A stretch of 64,000 nt of DNA. Origin: Arenibacter sp. F20364. Its GTDB lineage: Bacteria > Bacteroidota > Bacteroidia > Flavobacteriales > Flavobacteriaceae. Each line of letters opens with the position of its first letter. The stretch's first letter is position 1. This document shows, one piece after another, positions 37,567 to 46,325 of the stretch. The DNA lies in contig NZ_JALKBD010000026.1 of NCBI RefSeq assembly GCF_023015905.1, forward strand, positions 1 through 64,000. Reading direction: 5' to 3'. Both the position numbers and the translations under genes were made by a program. The notes under the pieces are model-generated. The model searched no databases, was not told where the DNA came from, and was given only the letters and a program-made list of their open reading frames with translations.

Positions 37567-38199
37567 TCAGGGTATATGAATGATACTTTCATCCAAGTCC
37601 CGACGCACTTTTTTTAGGGTTGCGAACATATCGTCTGTTGCCCTGTATCCGACGGGAAGTACTAAGACCGAAGTGAGTTCTAGTTTGTCCAGACCTAACA
37701 GCTTGTCGTAAGATTTGGGTACAAATCCCTCCATAGGACAGGAATCAATTTCTTCCATGGCACAAACGGTGAGCAGCGTGCCCAATGCGAGATAGGCCTG
37801 ATTGGTGGCCCATCCCCTGACCTCCTCAATTTCCTTTTTGGAAAAGGTTTCCACCAATGCACCCTTGAATGGATCCAGTATTTCATCGGAAGTATTTCTA
37901 ATTTGTTGTACCCTGGCGAAATAGTCATGTATAAATTTCTTGTTAATTTGTTTTTCAATGCATATAACAAAAACGTGGGATGCCTGTGCTACTTGTTTTT
38001 GGCCAAAGGAAAACTTTACCAATTCCTTTTGTAACTCCTTATTTTGAACCACTAATAATTTAATGGGTTGCAATCCGTACGAAGTGGCTGTTAAGTTAAA
38101 GGCTTGCTTTAATTTATCCAGTTGATCCTCTGTCAACAACTTATCAGTATTAAATTTCTTTACGGCATAGCGCCATTCCAATTTCTTGATAATATCCAA
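37567..38199 (-). CDS. NAD(P)H-dependent nitroreductase family oxidoreductase
   Basis: A 210-residue nitroreductase-fold flavoprotein. The N-terminal WRYAVKKFNTDKLL carries the FMN-binding RxAxKxF pattern, and GLQPIKLLVVQN, WATNQAYLALG and GFVPKSYDKLLGLD are the usual blocks. NfsB-like enzymes reduce nitroaromatics and quinones using FMN. It starts 11 bases after the TauE gene, so the two are probably cotranscribed. Confidence 0.88.
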   Translation of the reverse strand: MDIIKKLEWRYAVKKFNTDKLLTEDQLDKLKQAFNLTATSYGLQPIKLLVVQNKELQKELVKFSFGQKQVAQASHVFVICIEKQINKKFIHDYFARVQQIRNTSDEILDPFKGALVETFSKKEIEEVRGWATNQAYLALGTLLTVCAMEEIDSCPMEGFVPKSYDKLLGLDKLELTSVLVLPVGYRATDDMFATLKKVRRDLDESIIHIP

Positions 38200-38210
38200 A
38201 ATAATTTATT

Positions 38211-38969
38211 TTAATTAAAAAACCATAGTTTAATGGACATGAAAATGACCACTATAATCAAAAGAATTTTTACAATCCCATCTCCTTTGTCCGCCGACCA
38301 TCTGCTTGTGAACCATCCCCCTAGGGTCTGTCCTGAAGCCAAAGTTAAGCCTATTTCCCAATCCAATTTGCCATTCAATCCAAAAAGTATGAGAGCGGCA
38401 GAGGTGTAAACCACCATTACCACCGCCTTAATGACGTTGGACTTCATTAATGTTAGGTGATTGATGGATGACAGTACCAACAATACAAATATACCTGTTC
38501 CGGCTTGGATGAAGCCACCGTAAATACCAATAAAGAAAAAGGCAACGATTCCCCAAAACTGACGTTTTCCTGTTATTTGCTCTTCAAAATTACTGATTTG
38601 TAATCTGGGCTGGATTAGCATTATAACAACGATCAAGACCATTACAATGGCCAAGATCTTATTGAAGGCGGAGTCATTGATGTCTATGGCCAGTTTGGAA
38701 CCAATTAAGGTGCCTGCTGTGGCCACAATGGACAGATATAGAATAAACGGACTTGCTACTTCCTTTCCCTTGCTTTTATAGCCGGCAACATTGGCAATTC
38801 CCTGGGTCAAAACCGCAATTCTATTGGTACCATTGGCAACGCTTGTGGGAAGGCTCAAAAAAATAAGTATGGGCAAGGTGAGAAGGGAGCCTCCGGCCGC
38901 CAAAGTATTGAGTGCTCCAACTACGAAGCCTAACAAAGCCAAAAGTACATAGTGGTACCATTCTTCCAT
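38211..38969 (-). CDS. TauE/SafE-family sulfite/anion permease
   Basis: A 252-residue polytopic protein with about eight hydrophobic helices. The N-terminal repeat GALNTLAAGGSLLTLPIL and the inner repeat GIYGGFIQAGTGIFVLLVL are the two family halves. Such transporters export sulfite, sulfoacetate or related anions, though many substrates remain unknown. It precedes the nitroreductase gene by 11 bases. Its start lies 109 bases from the divergent tRNA-Ser gene. Confidence 0.88.
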   Translation of the reverse strand: MEEWYHYVLLALLGFVVGALNTLAAGGSLLTLPILIFLSLPTSVANGTNRIAVLTQGIANVAGYKSKGKEVASPFILYLSIVATAGTLIGSKLAIDINDSAFNKILAIVMVLIVVIMLIQPRLQISNFEEQITGKRQFWGIVAFFFIGIYGGFIQAGTGIFVLLVLSSINHLTLMKSNVIKAVVMVVYTSAALILFGLNGKLDWEIGLTLASGQTLGGWFTSRWSADKGDGIVKILLIIVVIFMSIKLWFFN

Positions 38970-39060
38970 CGGGCAAAAATAAGGTCTTGGGAAGAATCTA
39001 GCATTATTAAAATTATTAAATAAAAAATCGTTTTTCTTTTAAAAAGAATAAAAAGGTTTC

Positions 39061-39068
39061 TATATTTG
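39061..39068 (+). promoter_or_regulatory. -7 box TATATTTG of the tRNA-Ser gene
   Basis: TATATTTG is an exact match to TAnnTTTG and lies 10 bases before the mature tRNA 5' end. The T-rich tract near 39030-39040 occupies the -33 region without a clear TTG. Confidence 0.7.
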
Positions 39069-39078
39069 CACCCGCTAA

Positions 39079-39163
39079 GGAGAAATGGCAGAGTGGTCGA
39101 ATGCGGCAGTCTTGAAAACTGTTGAGGGTCACACCTCCGGGGGTTCGAATCCCTCTTTCTCCG
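39079..39163 (+). tRNA. tRNA-Ser (anticodon UGA)
   Basis: An 85-nt class II tRNA. The acceptor stem GGAGAAA pairs with TTTCTCC (39156-39162), with G as discriminator base. The anticodon arm CAGTC-TTGAAAA-CTG shows anticodon TGA, a long variable arm follows, and the T arm is GGGTTCGAATCCC. CCA is not encoded. It is immediately followed by a terminator and then by an integrase gene, a typical attachment location. Confidence 0.96.
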
Positions 39164-39186
39164 CTGGGAATTTACCAAATTCCACC

Positions 39187-39221
39187 AAAAGCCCGTAAAC
39201 ATTATGTTTTCGGGCTTTTTT
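39187..39221 (+). terminator. Terminator downstream of tRNA-Ser
   Basis: AAAAGCCCG (39187-39195) and CGGGCTTTT (39211-39219) form a 9-bp stem with inner AAAC/GTTT pairing and a T-run. It ends the tRNA transcript. Confidence 0.88.
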
Positions 39222-39265
39222 AATTTTCCAAAATATCAAATAAAACCATAAAATATCATAGAAAA

Positions 39266-39400
39266 GGTGCGGTATTCGGTGCGTATTTTTTAAACAAAAT
39301 TTACGCACCGAATTAGCTGTAATGATGTAATTTTCAATCGGTTACCGATTATATATTACAATTAATTTTTTATATTTATTCCGCATTTTAAATACGCACC
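39266..39400. repeat. Cluster of TACGCACC / GGTGCGTA motifs upstream of the integrase
   Basis: GGTGCGTA lies at 39278-39285 within ATTCGGTGCGTA (39274-39285), which is the exact inverted repeat of TACGCACCGAAT (39302-39313). A further direct TACGCACC lies at 39393-39400, one base before the integrase ATG, and a near copy GGTGCGGTA starts at 39266. Four copies within 135 bases are typical for a protein-binding site. Recombinase arm-type sites, an attachment core or an autoregulatory operator are all possible. Confidence 0.8.
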
Positions 39401-39401
39401 T

Positions 39402-40622
39402 ATGAAAACAACATTCTCAGTTCTTTTTTATCCAAGAGGAAATGATATGGATAATGAAGGTGAGGCCCCTGTTTATGCTAGAATAACCGTAAATGGTAAG
39501 CGGAGTGAATTCAGTATCAAACGGAAGGTACTAATGGCAAAATGGAACGCTTCAGCTGGAAAAATGAAAGGTAATTCGTCTAAGGTTCGTGAATTGAACG
39601 CTTATATCGACAAGATTCGTTATAAGATATACCAAATTCATGAAAATCTCATGGATCGTAACGATCCGATTACCGCTGATTTGATTAAGAATATTTTTCT
39701 TGGTAAATCAGACAAGGATAAAATGTTGTTAAAAATTTTCCAAGATCATAATGACAAGATAGCTGCATTGGTGGGCAAAGATTATGCTCCTGGCACTGTA
39801 GAACGGTATTGTACGGCCAAAAAACATGTAGAAGAATATATTAAAAAGGAGTATAAGGTAGAGGATATCCCAATCAAGAAAGTTGATCACGCCTTTATAG
39901 ATGGGTTTGAATATTATTTAAAAACGGAACGCGATTGTTCCCATAATACTGCGGTGAAGTATATTACCAATTTTAAAAAGATAGTCCGGATTGCATTTGC
40001 GAATGATTGGATCCAAAAAGATCCTTTCCTTCATTGGAAAGGCAGATTGAAAATTGTGGACCGTGAATTTTTGACCGAATCTGAAATTCAGCAGATGTTG
40101 GAAAAAGAAATCAGTAATGCCAGGTTGGATCAAGTAAAGGATATCTTTCTTTTTTCCTGCTTTACGGGATTGGCCTATTCGGACGTGAAAAAGCTTTCCA
40201 ATAACAACCTAGTTTTGGGAATAGACGGTGAAAAATGGATAAAAATAAAAAGATCCAAAACGGACACCCGTAGCAATATACCCATTCTGCCTTCGGCACA
40301 GGCTATTATTGACAAGTATGCCGAACATCCTGCTATTCTGAACGGAGATAGAATATTACCTGTATTAAGCAATCAAAAAATGAACGCCTATCTTAAGGAG
40401 ATAGCTGATCTTTGTGGCATAAATAAAAATTTAACCTTTCATTTGGCCAGACATACTTTTGCCACAACCGTAACTTTGACCAATGGCGTGTCTATTGAAT
40501 CTGTAAGTAAAATGTTGGGGCATAAATCCTTGAAAACCACCCAACATTATGCCAAAATATTGGACAGGAAAGTAAGTGATGATATGAAAATGTTGAGGAA
40601 GAGATTAAATTTTAACAGCTAG
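39402..40622 (+). CDS. Tyrosine-type site-specific recombinase (phage/ICE integrase)
   Basis: A 406-residue integrase with the Bacteroidetes layout: an arm-type DNA-binding domain (1-90), a SAM-like core-binding domain (about 105-205), and the catalytic domain. Catalytic HLARHTF, LGHKSLKTT and the nucleophile Y in TTQHYAKI are present. At the position of the first catalytic arginine, TGLAYSDV has alanine, as in the CTnDOT-like subgroup where ArgI is not conserved. It follows tRNA-Ser by 238 bases in the same orientation, which suggests integration at the tRNA 3' end. No conjugation or phage structural gene is seen nearby. Confidence 0.9.
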   Translation: MKTTFSVLFYPRGNDMDNEGEAPVYARITVNGKRSEFSIKRKVLMAKWNASAGKMKGNSSKVRELNAYIDKIRYKIYQIHENLMDRNDPITADLIKNIFLGKSDKDKMLLKIFQDHNDKIAALVGKDYAPGTVERYCTAKKHVEEYIKKEYKVEDIPIKKVDHAFIDGFEYYLKTERDCSHNTAVKYITNFKKIVRIAFANDWIQKDPFLHWKGRLKIVDREFLTESEIQQMLEKEISNARLDQVKDIFLFSCFTGLAYSDVKKLSNNNLVLGIDGEKWIKIKRSKTDTRSNIPILPSAQAIIDKYAEHPAILNGDRILPVLSNQKMNAYLKEIADLCGINKNLTFHLARHTFATTVTLTNGVSIESVSKMLGHKSLKTTQHYAKILDRKVSDDMKMLRKRLNFNS

Positions 40623-40688
40623 ATCAGAGCAGTTACCTTGAAACATTTTTTAGTGTCCAAATTTGATATTGTACATTGAAATGTAAAA

Positions 40689-40898
40689 TCAATCTTTATG
40701 CTTAAGGGTGTACATTCCTCTAGAGGGATTATCTAAGACCCCTTGCGACTTTAATAAGGAGATATAGGTCATGATCGTGCTATATTTCATTTTGGGATGA
40801 TCATTTTTGATGAGTTCTACCAATTGATTTTTTGTAAGGATACTTTGATCAACAAAATAAGACTGTACCTTAAGCTTAAATAAATTATTCAAAATCAA
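40689..40898 (-). CDS. Small winged-helix protein (DUF6577/AbiEi-N-like)
   Basis: A 69-residue protein. SILTKNQLVELIKNDHPKMKYSTIMTYISLLKSQGVLDNPSRGMYTL has the order of a winged helix: recognition helix with STIMTYISLLKSQG, then a wing ending in RGMYTL. That pattern resembles the N-terminal module of DUF6577 proteins or AbiEi-type antitoxins, but the effector part is missing. It may be a free-standing regulator or a fragment. It faces the integrase gene. Confidence 0.5.
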   Translation of the reverse strand: MILNNLFKLKVQSYFVDQSILTKNQLVELIKNDHPKMKYSTIMTYISLLKSQGVLDNPSRGMYTLKHKD

Positions 40899-41225
40899 TT
40901 ACTTTATTTAAATCTACCTATAATTTATAGATATTTATATAATTATTAGAAATTTATTCTGAGATTTTTAAGGCCTTTAGCAAGGTAATACAAGTTGTTG
41001 TTTAGCGATTGCGGCAATTTTCTTTTTTAATAAGAACCTCATGATGACAGTTGGAGGTTATATTTGTTATTCATAAGTTAAGACATGAAAAATAAGTTTG
41101 TATTAACAAATCTATTTTTCAAACTTCAAAAAAAAAGAGGGCGTAGGGGTGCGTCCTCTTTTCTATTTATAATTGTACATGTTGTCAATCTTCAATAGGA
41201 ACAATACCATTCGAGGCTGATTTTT
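40899..41225. other. Gap between the winged-helix and RteC genes; RteC terminator only
   Basis: The 327-base stretch is AT-rich and has no plausible ORF. Its only recognisable element is a hairpin AAAAGAGG (41133-41140) with CCTCTTTT (41155-41162). Read on the minus strand it is followed by nine T residues, making it a good terminator for the RteC-like gene. Confidence 0.7.
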
Positions 41226-42107
41226 TTATAGGCCATCATCTTCATATACTTTTTGATTGAATCTTATGATGAGCTCCTCCAAAAATCGAGTCTTGCTATC
41301 TTTTCTACTTTTTATCTCGGCATACGTTTTATAAATGTTGTCCAGACGAATATTGAACAAATCCTCAAATGCGGATGCAATGCCTTTTATATCCTCCTTA
41401 CCATTATTAACCGCAGAACTCGAATAAAGCGCATATATCAATTCTGTCAAGGCAGCTTTGGAGGCACTCCAAACCAATGCTCTCTTGGGTTTCTCAATCT
41501 GCAAAGCTTTATGTTTTTGTAATTTTAATAGTTTTATAAGTTCCTGGAGGTATAGGATAAACTTATTCATGCCCTTTATTCGTGCCCAGAGCATATCATG
41601 TGAAGTAAAGAACTTGGGGTCAAGATAACAGGCTTCTGGTAGGGAGTAAAGGGGAAATACTTGGTTGGACCTTGTAAAGTACTGAACGTCCAGATAGGTG
41701 AGCTCTTGTTCCATGTAATGGACAAAATCCCAATTTCTATTAAAGAATTTATTGATGCGCTTAATTTTCTTTTCCAAAAAGTTCAATTGATTTCCAAGAC
41801 CTATCTTGGGCATCAATAGTTCACAAGACCTGACTTCGCTAAAATAGACCAGATAGCTTAAGGGTTCAGATTTTACCATTTTAAAGAAGTATATTTCTTC
41901 CTCAATGGATTTGAAGCCTTTTTTTTCCACTATTAACTTCAGCAAATAAAGAGCATTATTGCTTAGATGAATTCCTTCATTGCTTTTTTTTAGGTCAATC
42001 CTTTTACTTGATTGAATTTCCTCCAGTTTTTGAAAATAGCCATCAATAATGTGCTTGAATCGATTATCCATCCTACTAACTTTTAATGCTATGTTGGTGA
42101 AAAGCAA
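41226..42107 (-). CDS. RteC-domain protein
   Basis: A 293-residue protein. The C-terminal segment LVWSASKAALTELIYALYSSSAVN and the following FEDLFNIRLDNIYKTYAEIKSRKDSKTRFLEEL are the RteC signature. In CTnDOT, RteC is the activator that switches on excision genes in response to tetracycline. Chromosomal RteC-like proteins in flavobacteria have no known ligand. Together with the integrase 600 bases away, it suggests an integrative element or its remnant. Alternative starts exist (MDNRFKH, residue 13). It lies 53 bases downstream of the fusion enzyme gene on the same strand. Confidence 0.85.
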   Translation of the reverse strand: MLFTNIALKVSRMDNRFKHIIDGYFQKLEEIQSSKRIDLKKSNEGIHLSNNALYLLKLIVEKKGFKSIEEEIYFFKMVKSEPLSYLVYFSEVRSCELLMPKIGLGNQLNFLEKKIKRINKFFNRNWDFVHYMEQELTYLDVQYFTRSNQVFPLYSLPEACYLDPKFFTSHDMLWARIKGMNKFILYLQELIKLLKLQKHKALQIEKPKRALVWSASKAALTELIYALYSSSAVNNGKEDIKGIASAFEDLFNIRLDNIYKTYAEIKSRKDSKTRFLEELIIRFNQKVYEDDGL

Positions 42108-42160
42108 TTCAGAAGATTAAGTTTAGGTATATTATATTCTAGTGGGGCGAGTTCACTTTT

Positions 42161-44587
42161 TCAACCACTGTTTTCAAGCATCCCTACCAATTCCAAATTA
42201 TAATTGTCCTTGGATTGGACATAGGCAATTTGTGATATGGCCATTGCGCCTAGCTTTCTTTTTTCAAAGGCAGAAGTCATTCCAAATGGTATTTTGTCAA
42301 ATCCCGTCTCCCCTGCCCTCTTTATGGTCTGGTATAATAGCTGACGATATACCTGATGAACCTTGGCATATTCATAGTCCATTCCTATAAAGGCAGGAAC
42401 ATAGGCATTATCAACATTTTTGTAGCAAAACATTACTCCTACCACTAACTCCCTGCCATCCTTGGCAAATGCTGCCTTAAGGCTCAGTATTATAAACTCC
42501 CAACCTGGGTGATCACTCATTATTTTAAATATTTTTTTCGGAAAAGGAAAGGTATTGAGGCCAAGATTGTTTTGCCTAACGTTGTCCATTAGGTTAAATA
42601 AATTGTTATGTTGGCTGGGTTCGATTTTATCCGTGACCACTACTTTAAATCGTTCTATATAAGGCTCAATATCTTTTCTAAAATGACTTCTGGAGCGTTT
42701 GGATAGGTTTGAAATATAGGTAGTGTTATCTTTCCATTTGAGATTGGATATTCTGCTGGAATCCGGCATTGACACTTTTATGAAACCATGATTATGGAAA
42801 AACTCATGTAGTTTTTCGTCCTTGGTAAAATCTCTGAATACTAACATTTTAGCATTGAATTTACGATCCAATTTTTCCAGTTCGTCGAGTAGTCGGTGTA
42901 AGGCTTCATGCCATAATGGATGGGAGGTGTCCAAATATAAGTGCTCACCTTCCGTAAACAAAGAACCCATCCCAAGAACATGAGAAGTCATGTGGTAGGG
43001 ATGATGTTTTCTTATTTCCTCTACTTTTTGGGAGACCGATTCAGGGGCCAACATGTCGTCCTTCCAAAGGGAGTAGGTAAAAAAAGTGGCCAATATAGGT
43101 TTATCCAATAGGTCTCGAACAATGTAATAATGGAATTTCCAATTTTCCTCCTTTTTCTTGTTCTTTGAAAAAACCGCTTCTAAAAATCGGAGACCTTCCC
43201 AATCGAAAATGCCATATTCCCCCAATAAACCGTCCCACTCATTTTTCGGTATTTTGAAAATACTATTGGCATAGTGCACATTGAGTTCAATTTTATGCTT
43301 TGTGTCAATTTTTCCTTTTTCAATTACTGCTAGTTTAAATGCTGATCTTACAGTTTTATCCGTTGTATTGGTGGCTTCCAAAGCACGGGGATAATGATAT
43401 TGCATGGCTTCCACCAAACCTTTGATTTCTTCCTTTTGATTGTGCCTTGAAATAGTAATGCGCACACCGGTATTTTTTACAGGAACGGCAGGGAATAATC
43501 CCAAATTGACAAAATATCCTTCCTTCATCATGCGGTTTACAAAATTATATCCCGTTACCGGCATTCCGGTGCCTATATAGAATACGGGTGAATTGTTATG
43601 TTCAACCAATGGGAGCTCCGATTCGGAAAGGAGCATATTGAAATATGTGATACGATCCACAAGGTCGGCCTGTAAGGAATAGATCTCGGAAGATAAATGT
43701 ATATCAGCCGAGGCAATCGCGGCTGCTACTGATGCCGGTTCCAATTGGGCCGAAAAGGTCAAGGGCCCGCCAAAGTTTTTAATTTTGGAGTACATTTTGG
43801 CATTGGCACATGTAAATACGGAACCGCTTGCCCCAAATGTCTTACTTAAAGTTCCAAAAAGCAATACCTGTTCCGGTAGCTCCTTTAAAATGTCCAGGAC
43901 ATATCCGGTACCATTCTTCCCTATCCAGCTCATGCCGTGCACATCGTCAAAATATAAGTGTAGTTGTTGATATTTGTTGCAAAGTTTCATAAGCTCCATC
44001 ACTGGAGAAACATCGCCGAACATGGAATATACCCCATCGGCCATGTACCAGATCCTTTTATGTTTAGAAGCAAGTTTTCTGATTTTGTCCTCCAGCATTT
44101 CCAGATTATTGTGCCTGATCATATCTATGGGAATGCTCCTGGCCTTTAGAAGTTTTGCGGCACTTTGTACGCTCCAATGAACTTGGTGATCTAGAATAAT
44201 GGCATCTTGATCGTCAACTGCACTGGGTATCACCCCAATATGACCCAGAGTGCTGTTTTTAGTAATTATAACGGGACTGGAATACATTTCAGTGACCTTG
44301 TCCTCCAAAGTCTTGTACAAGGGATGTGAGATATAGGTTTTGGAGAGGGGAAATTGAGTCCCGTACCTATTGATGGCATCTACAGCTGCTTTTTTTAATC
44401 TTGGATCTTGTTCCAGACCTAGGTATCCGGTAGTTCCGAAATGAAATAAATTCTTATCCCCTATTCTTATATGTCTACCGGTGAACTGATCACCTTCTGC
44501 ATACAGATGTAATATGCCCTGCTTTTTGGCATCGTTAAATACACTATCTACAGTATCAAGAAAATTATTGGGTTTTATCTTTGCCAT
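42161..44587 (-). CDS. Alpha-oxoamine synthase fused to a GNAT/FemAB-like acyltransferase
   Basis: An 808-residue two-part enzyme. Residues 1-400 form an alpha-oxoamine synthase: FHFGTTGYLGLEQDPRL, H137 in DHQVHWS, DDVHG (214-218) and the PLP lysine K249 in GTLSKTFGASGS. Such enzymes condense an acyl-CoA with an amino acid (BioF, KBL, serine palmitoyltransferase, cysteate acyltransferase). Residues about 420-808 form a GNAT/FemAB-like acyltransferase (KRSRSHFRKDIEPYI and VVGVMFCYKNVDNAYVP). In one chain this would make a 3-keto-amino lipid and could acylate its amine, the two steps of sphingoid or sulfonolipid synthesis. The substrates are inferred. The gene is divergent from the STAS-like gene. 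Confidence 0.8.
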   Translation of the reverse strand: MAKIKPNNFLDTVDSVFNDAKKQGILHLYAEGDQFTGRHIRIGDKNLFHFGTTGYLGLEQDPRLKKAAVDAINRYGTQFPLSKTYISHPLYKTLEDKVTEMYSSPVIITKNSTLGHIGVIPSAVDDQDAIILDHQVHWSVQSAAKLLKARSIPIDMIRHNNLEMLEDKIRKLASKHKRIWYMADGVYSMFGDVSPVMELMKLCNKYQQLHLYFDDVHGMSWIGKNGTGYVLDILKELPEQVLLFGTLSKTFGASGSVFTCANAKMYSKIKNFGGPLTFSAQLEPASVAAAIASADIHLSSEIYSLQADLVDRITYFNMLLSESELPLVEHNNSPVFYIGTGMPVTGYNFVNRMMKEGYFVNLGLFPAVPVKNTGVRITISRHNQKEEIKGLVEAMQYHYPRALEATNTTDKTVRSAFKLAVIEKGKIDTKHKIELNVHYANSIFKIPKNEWDGLLGEYGIFDWEGLRFLEAVFSKNKKKEENWKFHYYIVRDLLDKPILATFFTYSLWKDDMLAPESVSQKVEEIRKHHPYHMTSHVLGMGSLFTEGEHLYLDTSHPLWHEALHRLLDELEKLDRKFNAKMLVFRDFTKDEKLHEFFHNHGFIKVSMPDSSRISNLKWKDNTTYISNLSKRSRSHFRKDIEPYIERFKVVVTDKIEPSQHNNLFNLMDNVRQNNLGLNTFPFPKKIFKIMSDHPGWEFIILSLKAAFAKDGRELVVGVMFCYKNVDNAYVPAFIGMDYEYAKVHQVYRQLLYQTIKRAGETGFDKIPFGMTSAFEKRKLGAMAISQIAYVQSKDNYNLELVGMLENSG

Positions 44588-44812
44588 TTTGAATCGGATT
44601 TATTGGTTGTGCAATGGTCGTATTATTAGTTTTGGACATATAAACTACATAAAATCAATAGTATAAATCTTTATTCCAAGACCTTGATACTTAATAAATC
44701 CCTTTTAGAACATTAATAATCCCTTACAGATAAGTTCTGAAGCATTTTATCGATAATCCTACAAAATTTGTATAAAAATTATTACTTTGAGTTGCATTTT
44801 TGAAAAGTTACC

Positions 44813-45190
44813 ATGAAAAATAGTTTCGAAAATGAATATGCTCAGTATGGTATAGATAATGGAATTGTCCGATTTATTTACAAGCAAAATATTACAATTC
44901 AATTGGCCGGTGCCATGGAAATAGTGTCGGATCGTTTACAACTGCAAAAAGGCAAGGCATATCCTATACTCTGTGATATTCGAGGCATAATAGAGATAAA
45001 CAAAGATGCCAGAAGATTTCTGGCTACCGAAGGCTCTTCGCTCACAAAAGCCGTAGCCTTTATTTCCGATAATCCCTTATCCCAAATTTTGACCGATCTA
45101 TATATATTGGCCAATATGCCCCCTACTCCCACTAAGGTCGTATGCAGTGAGTTGGAAGGATTACAATTCCTTTCTGAATTCATCGAATGA
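44813..45190 (+). CDS. STAS/SpoIIAA-like small protein (DUF7793 type)
   Basis: A 125-residue cytosolic protein with alternating strands and helices: YPILCDIRGIIEINKDARRFLATEGSS resembles the SpoIIAA-like/DUF7793 fold. No catalytic residues are visible. It sits 74 bases upstream of the PAS/AraC gene and divergent to the fusion enzyme. In flavobacteria such proteins are often beside regulators, so a partner-binding role in signalling is likely, though unproven. Confidence 0.65.
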   Translation: MKNSFENEYAQYGIDNGIVRFIYKQNITIQLAGAMEIVSDRLQLQKGKAYPILCDIRGIIEINKDARRFLATEGSSLTKAVAFISDNPLSQILTDLYILANMPPTPTKVVCSELEGLQFLSEFIE

Positions 45191-45264
45191 TTGTAGCAAC
45201 TAAATCTGAATAGAATATAGAATCCATAAATAATAAGCGTAATTGGGTAAAACAGCCGATAACT

Positions 45265-46218
45265 ATGGAAAATGTGACATATAACGGCAGGCTAAATAAG
45301 GTATTTCAACTTTTAATCGAAATATCAAGGGGTAATTTTTCCTATCGGTTGGAAAGAACGGATAAGCGGGACGAGTTGGAGGCGCTTACGGCTATAGTGA
45401 ATATTGTTGCCGAAGAAATAAAGGATTCCTTTTTACATCAGGGGTATGTTAATATGCATGATTCGTATATGCATTTGGTACAAATGATTTTTTTCTTGGA
45501 CAAGAACTTAGAGATAACCTATGCAAATCAAGATGTCACCCAATTATTACAATGGAAAAGTAAAGAGTTACTTGATCTACCCTTGGTGAATCTACTTGAA
45601 AAAGAATCGGTGATAAAATGGGTCGATTATACAAAAACGCTAAGCTCAGACCATGATTTTGATAGTAATCTGAGGCTTGTATTTAGGACTAAAATGAATT
45701 TGCAACTTCCTGCATATTGTAAGATGGTTGAGCTACCCCAAAAGGATAACTCCATTACCCAATATATGCTAATATCATCTGATATTATAAAAAACACCAA
45801 ACTCTACGAAAGAAAATTACAATCCAAAATATTAAAACAAATACGACTCCCTAAGTCCAATCATTCTTTGGTTGAAAAGTCTTTCTTAAACGTATCCGAT
45901 TTGGAAACTTTTAGGGCCATAGGAACCTATCTCAAAAACAATCTAGATAAAAATGCCCCATCCCTTCAGGAGTTGGCCCATGAATTTGGAACCAATGAGT
46001 ATAAACTGAAGAAAGGTTTCAAGGAGTTGTTTGGAATGACGGTGTTTCAGTTTCTAAAAAATGAGCGACTTAGAAATGCGCATGTTTTGGTGAAAAGTTC
46101 CAATGAACCTTTTAAACGCATTGCACGACAAAATGGATTTAAGAATGCTACCCATTTTTCAAGGGAATTTAAAGCAAGGTATGGATATACGCCTAGAGAC
46201 CTAAGGCTCAACTCCTGA
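45265..46218 (+). CDS. PAS-domain AraC-family transcriptional regulator
   Basis: A 317-residue protein. A HAMP-like helical start (about 8-55, ISRGNFSYRLERTDKRDELEA) leads into a PAS domain (about 65-165, FFLDKNLEITYANQDV), and an AraC-type double HTH closes it (about 215-315). The HTH shows GTNEYKLKKGFKELFGMTVFQFLKNERL and ARQNGFKNATHFSREFKARYGYTP. The HAMP-like piece without membrane helices suggests descent from a sensor kinase. It probably controls the MauE/DUF6520 genes 107 bases downstream or its divergent neighbours. Confidence 0.88.
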   Translation: MENVTYNGRLNKVFQLLIEISRGNFSYRLERTDKRDELEALTAIVNIVAEEIKDSFLHQGYVNMHDSYMHLVQMIFFLDKNLEITYANQDVTQLLQWKSKELLDLPLVNLLEKESVIKWVDYTKTLSSDHDFDSNLRLVFRTKMNLQLPAYCKMVELPQKDNSITQYMLISSDIIKNTKLYERKLQSKILKQIRLPKSNHSLVEKSFLNVSDLETFRAIGTYLKNNLDKNAPSLQELAHEFGTNEYKLKKGFKELFGMTVFQFLKNERLRNAHVLVKSSNEPFKRIARQNGFKNATHFSREFKARYGYTPRDLRLNS

Positions 46219-46325
46219 CCGCAACAAATATTTCAACTAATCCTTTTCAGAACAGTTATTATCCCAGAGAGATAATTCAACCAACTTAATTTTATACCAT
46301 TCAATATCAAAACGAAACAAATGAT

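Noticed and set aside
39274-39313. Inverted repeat before the integrase as a terminator
   Set aside because: No T-run and the same motif recurs next to the start codon, so a binding site is the better reading.
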